Positions 57,405 to 64,000 of a stretch of 64,000 nucleotides of DNA are shown piece by piece. Each line of letters begins with the position of its first letter. Within the stretch, counting starts at the first letter, position 1. The stretch comes from Ancylostoma caninum (taxonomy: Eukaryota > Nematoda > Chromadorea > Rhabditida > Ancylostomatidae): the NCBI GenBank assembly GCA_037903475.1, contig JBAJFG010000185.1, forward strand, positions 124,001 to 188,000, written 5' to 3'. The notes under the pieces are model-generated. The model had not been told where the DNA came from. It ran no database searches and saw only the letters and a list, made by a program, of their open reading frames with translations. The position numbers were made by a program, and so were the translations under genes.

Positions 57405-57819
57405 TTAAAGGCAGAGGGCCACCTCGTTCTGCCTGTTGGATCTACCAACATATCCTAGACCTTCTCATCATGCTAATCCCTGGGATGTACATCAACAGGC
57501 ACAAAAGCGACGAAATCCCCATTTTTGAAAGGCTCGAACTGGATAAAAATTTGGAGCCTGGAGGCGGATCGCTCCAAGCAGTGCTGGCTGCCTGCCACGG
57601 CTGCCGCGTCGGTCAACGAGTTATGGCGTGTCCAATCGATAAGATCAACGGTTTCACATGTCAACTCGGGTTGGCAAACTGTTACAGACCCCGTCCTGGA
57701 AGACGGGTTTGTAGACCATTCTGAGACAATTTATGTATGCCGTTGGAACCATCGCGCCGAGTAGATGCAGAATCTGCTGTTAGCTGAACTACGAAAATGA
57801 GGTGGACCCCTGCCTTTAA
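57405..57819. mobile_element. TTAA-flanked inverted-repeat element (piggyBac-like MITE)
   Basis: The ends TTAA-AGGCAGAGGGCCACCTC and the inverse GAGGTGGACCCCTGCCT-TTAA enclose about 400 bp. TTAA duplications are typical of piggyBac-type transposons. No transposase is present. A partial copy is at 1048-1165. Confidence 0.7.
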
Positions 57820-57829
57820 ATACTTATGG

Positions 57830-58800
57830 TGCACTAAACATCTCCCGTAAATCCCATTTTATAACAGTAAGTACAAGCTGGGTGTCTCCATCACGTAGCA
57901 ATGCCAAGCATACCGAAGCATGACTAATCTTAGAAAATTGTTCAGCATTCTCTGCAAAAGTCTTGAGAGATAATAATACTGGATAATTACATCAGTTTCT
58001 ATTTTTTGAACGAACTTGAAATAAGCTCAAATTTTTCATATTGCATCTGCAACTTTAGGAGAGATTGGAACTCGATTTCCACTGGATAAATTAGACGCCC
58101 GTCAGCTTAGCCACGTCACTCCACGTATTATAAATGCATAGGTGATGCGGCGCGGCTAAGAAGATGGGCGACGAAGCGTGAGGCAAGAATTTTTGAGATG
58201 GACTGTATAAGATGAATTAAAAGACTACCCTCAAGATCCTAAAGGTTTTTTTCCTTGGTTTTGCATAACTCATAGGAGCGTTTGCGATGTTTCGCAGAAG
58301 TGGTTACAAGGAGAGTAGCCACCACAATTGTCACCCCCACATCCTACCAGCCGGTTGCTGCCGCTATGCGGCGTCATCCGGCCGGCCTTCAGGGCTGTGT
58401 ACATGAGCACAGTCAAGCTGATCACTTCCCCTGCAAGGACTTGTCGCCAGATGTTATAGTCGAAGTGTTGCATGTTCGCCAAAAATTCACACCGAAGTGA
58501 TAATGCGCTGCATTTAGTACTTCGCTTCTGCACCATTCCTGCATAGTGGCCCTTGGGAAGGCTGGCTGGTGTTCCATCTATGATGTAAAATCTCCATCAA
58601 AACACTTCACACTCTCTTAAATTCAATTTTTCTCGATCATTTGCCCGCATCTCCAACTACCCTTCAGCAATTATACATCAACCACTAATTTGCCTCACTC
58701 TCTTCGCATTTCCTTTCATTCTCATTTTCCTTCTATCCCCTTTTCCAGCCTCATGTTTTACCCGGAAATTCCACTCTTCGAAAAAAAATCGGCAGTCAGT
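57830..58800. other. no gene recognised
   Basis: No conserved protein. The short Cys/Gly-rich frame near 58270-58536 lacks a family match. Confidence 0.4.
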
Positions 58801-58804
58801 AAGC

Positions 58805-59215
58805 TGACACTGACGTGTAAAATACTTGTCATAATGGTGTTTGGCTTATTGAAGAGCCCTGTTGGACATGTTCTCACCTGTTCCTGAACAAAGATGCGAA
58901 AAATCAATGAAAGCAATAGGGTCAATGAATCGATACTTTTGGACAAAATAATTGTCATAGTCATGTTCAGCATATAGGAGAACCACAGTAGATATGTCTG
59001 CCGCGTCCCTTGGGCAAAAATGGTGCAAATCAATAAAATCGATATTCCTGTGCAAAGTGGTTGTCATATCCGTGTTCAGCGCATTCAAAACCCCAAAAGG
59101 CATGTCTACACCGAATGTAGAGGTTATTGAATTGCCCTGTTTGGAGAAGCTAGGCCAAGGTGATGCATGTGTGAATTGGCAATGCAAAGTGGCTTTTTGT
59201 ATAGCAATGTCATGC
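58805..59215 (-). repeat. tandem array of ~94-97-bp units
   Basis: About four units carry GGACATG or GGCATGTCTAC, AATCAATAAAATCGAT and GTTGTCATATCCGTGTTCAGC. Reversed, these are the units inside the aph-1 Helitron at 30720-31190. This is likely another copy of the same Helitron family in minus orientation, but its termini were not identified. Confidence 0.65.
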
Positions 59216-59249
59216 AAGATGGTGCCTTAAAACCATCGCGCATTACACT

Positions 59250-59743
59250 GCACAAGTGCTCCGATCGCCTCCGGCGAGTCTCGCACTTGCCCGCTTCGCG
59301 GGACCTTCGTACTCAGGTACCTTAACTACCTTTACTTTCCATCCGTCAAAACGGATGAAGCATACAGTTGCGAGGCTCGCCGTAGGCGAGTCGGAGCACT
59401 TGTAGGGATGTAATAAATTTGCATGTGTTGATAATCGCCCATATAGATAGAAACATTAATTTGGCATATAACCCCTTCCAAGACACTTCATTGACAACTG
59501 AGAGAACCCTGAGAATTTAGCCACTACCCAAACCAAACCCTCCTTTTTTTATGATAACATTGACATTTGCACATGAAACCTATGCCTTTCGGCTCAGAAT
59601 TGTGCCCTCTTGTGCAAAAAATCTGTGTCATCTATGCGAAGCGCGGCGAAGCTGTGATAGGTATAGGTTTCATGTGTTTTTGTCCGTTGGATCGTGAGAT
59701 ATAAGCGATTACCAACAGACACACAAACAGATGAGTTTTACTA
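59250..59743 (-). repeat. dispersed hairpin-ended repeat, copy 2
   Basis: Reverse complement of 32381-32850 over most of its length. It shares the GCCTCCGGCGAG hairpin region, the GTCAAAACGGATGAAGCATA block and the CAGATGAGTTTTACTA end. The last is cut by the element at 59744. Confidence 0.75.
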
Positions 59744-61028
59744 TTAGGTTGTCCTATTAGGTTGAATAATGGCCGTTTTGGAGGTGCGCATTCCAAGGTG
59801 CGTAACTCAGCTCAAACCTGAGATATTCCCTTGACATAAAAAGTATTATGATCAGCATTTCCTGCACATTTGAGCAGTACAGTGAAACTTATGCAAGGAA
59901 GAAAGCCGAAAGCACAGGATTCAACGAAGTGCGAAAGGTCAATTTTCAGTACACATGGATTTGCATGAATTTTCTAGCCGAAAACAGGATTCACCGCAAG
60001 CTCGAAAAGATACCCTATTAGGTAAAGGTCTGGCCAACATAATATTACAAGGAGAGATCCAAGGTCTCACTCAGTGAAATTTTTCTTGGTAGGATGTGAA
60101 CCTGTGTGGATTTGCCCGCCCCATCAGTGGACATGCACTTCTTCGGCTCACCAGAACCTAGGCATTTTAAACCAAATCTCGCAGCCAAACCCAAAATGGT
60201 AACAGGCGAAGCATTTAGTATGTTCTACTCGTGGCCTGGTCTAGCTACTGTCGAACACATCGACGAGCATTTCATCTCCCAGAAAAAGTTACCGTTTTCT
60301 GAGATGTCAAAGTTCGTTGGGTATATCCAGATCACCCTCAGCGATGCAAACAAGACAAAAGTCCATTTTAATAAGCAATGTCTACTCATCACTAAGAATG
60401 GCCCACTTTTCCGCAAAATTTCGCAACAGTGTTTATTAGAGGAATTCAAGTAAATGGTGTCGCAAGTTAAGCACTAGCCAGCAATGCTTCTGTTCAAAAT
60501 CCACTTTGCCCCTTTTTTTTTCAAATTTGGCTACCAAGAAGGCAGGGCGACCAGTGATTCAGTTGCGTCCAACCTGGCTGCTAACATTTTTAGGGACTGT
60601 TTCAGAATTCTCGTCTCGCCTCCACAACTATGATTTCGTTTCTGACAAGTTTCGTGACCATCACTTGGTCAAATTTGAGAACTCGTATCGTTCTGGAAGT
60701 GTTTCTCTAGTCAAAGCTTCTGCGCGCTTACAAAACGACTGCCTGGCCAAATGCAAAGCTAACACCAAATTTGGCTTTTTCCTATTAGAGAGAAAAAATA
60801 CTCTAAAAATTGGGAGAACACAAAAACCATGTTTTGCCTTATCGTACAATTTCGTCTGCAGAAACCAAAGAAAGGGGAATTGAGGAAGCCTTTTTAGGAT
60901 TCTGATAGAGCAGATCTCGCTCTTTATAATAGTCCAAAGTTTGTCTATCTAGCTTCTGAAATAATGGATTTATGAACTTCCAAAAATCCATTACTAGGTT
61001 GCGGCCATTTATTGTGAGACAACCATAA
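59744..61028. mobile_element. mariner-like element with two unidentified frames
   Basis: The ends TTAGGTTGTCC and the inverse of GAGACAACCATAA (TTATGGTTGTCTC) are similar with one gap, both flanked by TA; length 1285 bp fits mariner. Inside, plus-strand frames at 60106-60453 and 60506-60883 are open for 115 and 125 codons but match nothing I recognise, so the transposase link is unproven. It is inserted into dispersed repeat copy 2. Confidence 0.55.
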
Positions 61029-61034
61029 TATATA

Positions 61035-61225
61035 CTGACCCGAGCCAGAGCGCCGCTTCGCGGCGCTCTGACTCGGACCAGTGTGCCACGTTACCTCCGG
61101 GCTAGGTAAACTCTGAAAAAAAAAGAACCCCGAGCTAGAGCGCCGCTTCGCGGCGCTCTGACTCGGACCCGTGTGCCACGTTACCTCCGGGCTAGGTAAA
61201 CTCTGAAAAGAAAACTACCCCGAGC
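61035..61225. repeat. two-copy tandem repeat with a 17-bp-stem GC hairpin
   Basis: Two ~92-bp units and the start of a third. Each unit carries AGAGCGCCGC-TT-CGCGGCGCTCT within a longer dyad (CCGAG..CTCGG) and then the sequence GTGCCACGTTACCTCCGGGC. Unit-to-unit differences are few. Confidence 0.8.
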
Positions 61226-61411
61226 CAGAGCGCTGTAAAATGGAAAAAATCGGCATTCCCTCGGCTCGCTCAGGCGATGAGTCACCGGCCACAGACAGAC
61301 AGTTGCAAAATAGGGCCTCGCCGTTTATAATATAGGTATGATGGGGATAGGGGGGGGAGGGGACAAAAATCGATAAAATCGTCTCTCTCGGAAACGGCAA
61401 AAGACCCTGAC

Positions 61412-61533
61412 GTTGCATAGGAAGGCACAATTCTGAGTCGAACGGTATAGGTTTCATGTGTTTTTGTCCGTTGGATCGTGACATATAAGCGATTACCAAC
61501 AGACACACAAACAGATGAGTTTTACTGTATAGT
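61412..61533 (-). repeat. dispersed hairpin-ended repeat, copy 3 (partial)
   Basis: Matches the 5' part of copies 1 and 2 (GGCACAATTCTGAG.., GTTTCATGTGTTTTTGTCCG, CAGATGAGTTTTAC) in minus orientation. The hairpin end is missing. Confidence 0.65.
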
Positions 61534-61539
61534 GAGAGT

Positions 61540-64000
61540 ATCCTAGATACAATTTTTCAGCTTCAAATTTCTAGGTCCCGGGAAAGCTCAATAACACTCC
61601 CAGAAACCAGATCAGCTTTCCTTATGAAAACTTGAATATGAAGAGCAATTCTTCACCTAGGGAAAGAATCAAAAATCCTCGCCCTGAACTGAAAGCGTAC
61701 GCTGATGTACGATCCAAACACACCAAGTTGGGCAAATGTGTACCAAAATAGGTGCCTTTGGGGGTTGGCGTAAATTTCGAACTTAGGCGATTCTTAATCC
61801 CGAACACAGCAAAAAGGAAAGACTAGCTCTTCGGATCTTCAAATTTCCGCAATAAAAGCTATTCTGTTCCTGGATGAACTGACACGCCCTGAAGTGACAG
61901 TCTCCATGCAAATCTCGTTGAGATAAAATCGTCTGAGGCTTGACAGTAGAAGAGTGCTCGCAACTTCTCTGACCTGTATACATATTTGATCATTCGGAGA
62001 AAAAGTTGGAGGAAGTCGTGGAGAGATAGTTATTGGTTAAATGTTGATATAAATTAACTTGTTGTTTTTTATAACTTTATAAAACACATGTACATGATTA
62101 ATATGTTGGCTGGAAGCGAAATGGCCACCAACAAACCTATCCGTTTGGGACATGGGGGTAACATGGGATCGCCCGAGGTAAGCAAGTGAAACTTTTAGAA
62201 AAGGGAGAAAACTGACCTGGTCATGTCAAAAGTACTTGAAGTGCGAGATGACACGGATGGCAGAAGGTAAATGTCGTCTGAGCCGTCAACAACAACCTAA
62301 ACTATTGCACACACAAAACTAGGTGTTTGGAAATCGTAAGGCACCTGACATGCTGAATAACTATGCGAAATGAAATATGAGTCCAGCATCATCGCAAGGA
62401 TTGCGTGTGATGTCTTCAAGAAGCTTCTTTAATCCCACACAGATGCATAAGGATGTCGTTCGGTATACTAGTTGTTGTGTATTGTTCAAAAAGCTGTTGG
62501 AGTTAACCAATCACTTTTCATTTATTCCGCCCTTCTGAACCATGGAGGCTTTCAAATGTGCCCTACATAACGACATGCGAGAAACACACTATGTCCCACC
62601 CAGTGTACCTTCTTTCCAGACAAATTTGGTACCATTTCAGGAAAGACGTAATGGTGATAAAAAGTAGATTCCCATACGAGCTCCCCTCCGCTTCCCACCT
62701 CCACCAACGTCCAAAAATATGATTTCCCTCTGCGCACCAAATTGTTACCCCCTCCCCCACTCTCCCTGCATAGTTATTGATTTCAGTACATGCAATGCAT
62801 ACCAAGAAAAAATCTTAAAAAAAAACAACAAGTAACAACATAACATATCACACATAACAAAATAACAAATCCGCTTTCACTGCTAAAACTACTTTGGTAT
62901 GATCACCACTCTAGTGACATCAAAGTGGTGAGCGGTTCGTCCAGCAGCTAGCTTCATGATTGAAAAAACAGGTTAGCGTTTCGTTTGTGTGCTTCCGTAG
63001 AGATTTGACCGGATAATTAGTTTATCGAGTCGCCCAATTCAGGCTCTGAAGACAGTGCTTTGCCGAAATGTAAGCCAAAATAAGTTGCCAACCTCGCCCG
63101 AAGCTCACAAAATCAACCAAATCATTGTACAAGTAAGCCGAGGTTTATTGAGAGTTGGACTTTTCAATATTTTGATATGATCACACATAGGAGGGGTTAG
63201 CACATCGTTCTCCTAGAAGGTGAAAAAGGTCGCCATCGAGATCCCGTTCCGAATACCATATTTAGTCTTGCTTCGTATGAAATTTCTTAAACTAATAAAG
63301 TTGAATGTAGAGTTGGCATTCTAATATATTTGACCTTTAAAAAATTTAAAAACAAAAAAAGTGGGGCAGCATGCGGAGATCAAGCACTTCCCTCCACATG
63401 TGCTTCAAAGCAAAAAGATTTGGACCAATTTCGGCTCGGAAGACATCAAAAGCTACGCCTAACTATCTTCTTCTTATTCAGTGTTGGCCCCGTTTGGTGG
63501 CGGGGTCCGCTCTACTGATCCCTTGACGCCATTTTGCACTGTCGTGTGCCTGGTTCCAGGTGAACACCAGCTGTTTTCAGATCGACGTACAAAGGACCCA
63601 TCCTTATTGTCGCTTTCCTGGTACGCCAAGATTGAAGCCGATTTTGCAAATGATGTCGGTGTCAGCACGGAGTACGTGGCCATACGATCGCAAGCTTGTC
63701 CGTTATTGAAACGGCGCCAAAACGCTACCAGATGGCTTGAATGCAGATGTGATCAATCCGCTAATGCCAACCACCACAGCGCAAGCGCCAGCCGCCGGCT
63801 AGCGATTAATGTTTTTCAAGTTATCCGATGTTTTTATTCCACTACGCCAAAGCAAGACACCAACTCTAGCGCTGCGGATCGCATTGCGTACACGTTCAGT
63901 GCATGCAAAACCGCAAGACCGTCTCCATTCGACAGTCAAAGCCCACGCGCCAATAATTTGTGCGCAGCCGGTAGCCCATTAGCGTCAAACAAAAATCTGA
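61540..64000. other. no gene recognised
   Basis: Mostly AT-rich. One possible short plus-strand exon is listed separately. The GC-richer end (63480-63990) has open frames on both strands without a recognisable family. Confidence 0.35.
62103..62177 (+). CDS. possible 25-codon first exon (weak)
   Basis: An ATG-initiated stretch, rich in Gly, Asn and Ser, ends exactly at GAG|GTAAGC, a strong donor, leaving phase 0. No acceptor-matched second exon or protein family was recognised downstream. It could be chance. It is recorded only because nematode first exons are often this small. Confidence 0.2.

Noticed and set aside
1..64000. CRISPR arrays, rRNA or tRNA genes
   Set aside because: No spaced short-repeat arrays, rRNA-like stretches or cloverleaf tRNA patterns were noticed. 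The context is an animal nuclear genome.

Overview
The window is nuclear DNA of a nematode, most likely a strongylid (clade V, hookworm-like). The evidence is two conserved genes split by short-consensus introns with TTTCAG-type acceptors, TTAGGC-type telomere-like repeats, and a dense load of Tc1/mariner, hAT, Helitron-like and LTR elements. No bacterial, organellar or CRISPR signal was seen.

Layout. 1-2385 is repeat-rich. 2386-8897 is LTR retrotransposon A: 1.8-kb LTRs, 4-bp target duplication, primer-binding site, polypurine tract, and one long gag-protease frame with no reverse transcriptase. 8905-9710 holds ~290-bp tandem repeats. 10778-25194 is LTR retrotransposon B, a 14.4-kb Ty3-type element on the minus strand. 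It has 455-bp LTRs differing at one noticed base and a perfect 5-bp target duplication. It encodes gag, an envelope-like glycoprotein block, protease, RT-RNase H and a DD35E integrase. In the place where retroviruses carry env it carries a UPF1-like SF1 helicase gene. That gene is broken by a mariner insertion and by one in-frame stop at the glutamine of helicase motif III.

26452-32143 (+) is aph-1 (gamma-secretase subunit), reconstructed here as eight in-phase exons giving 302 aa. 38227-46864 (-) is a P4-ATPase of the TAT-5/ATP9/Neo1 group, reconstructed as 22 in-phase exons and lacking only its extreme N terminus. The two genes converge. I recall that they are close neighbours in C. elegans, so this is probably conserved microsynteny. 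Between them lies a large inverted repeat, one arm of which carries a solo LTR.

46865-64000 shows no convincing host gene. It holds a hAT element with an 8-bp target duplication, three or four mariner-type elements, a TTAA-flanked element and several dispersed repeat families shared with the left half of the window.

The best candidate for something undescribed is element B. A Ty3-type retrotransposon with an envelope-like block between nucleocapsid and protease, and a helicase gene between integrase and the 3' LTR, was inserted as one unit. Its own target duplication, polypurine tract and LTRs enclose all of these parts.
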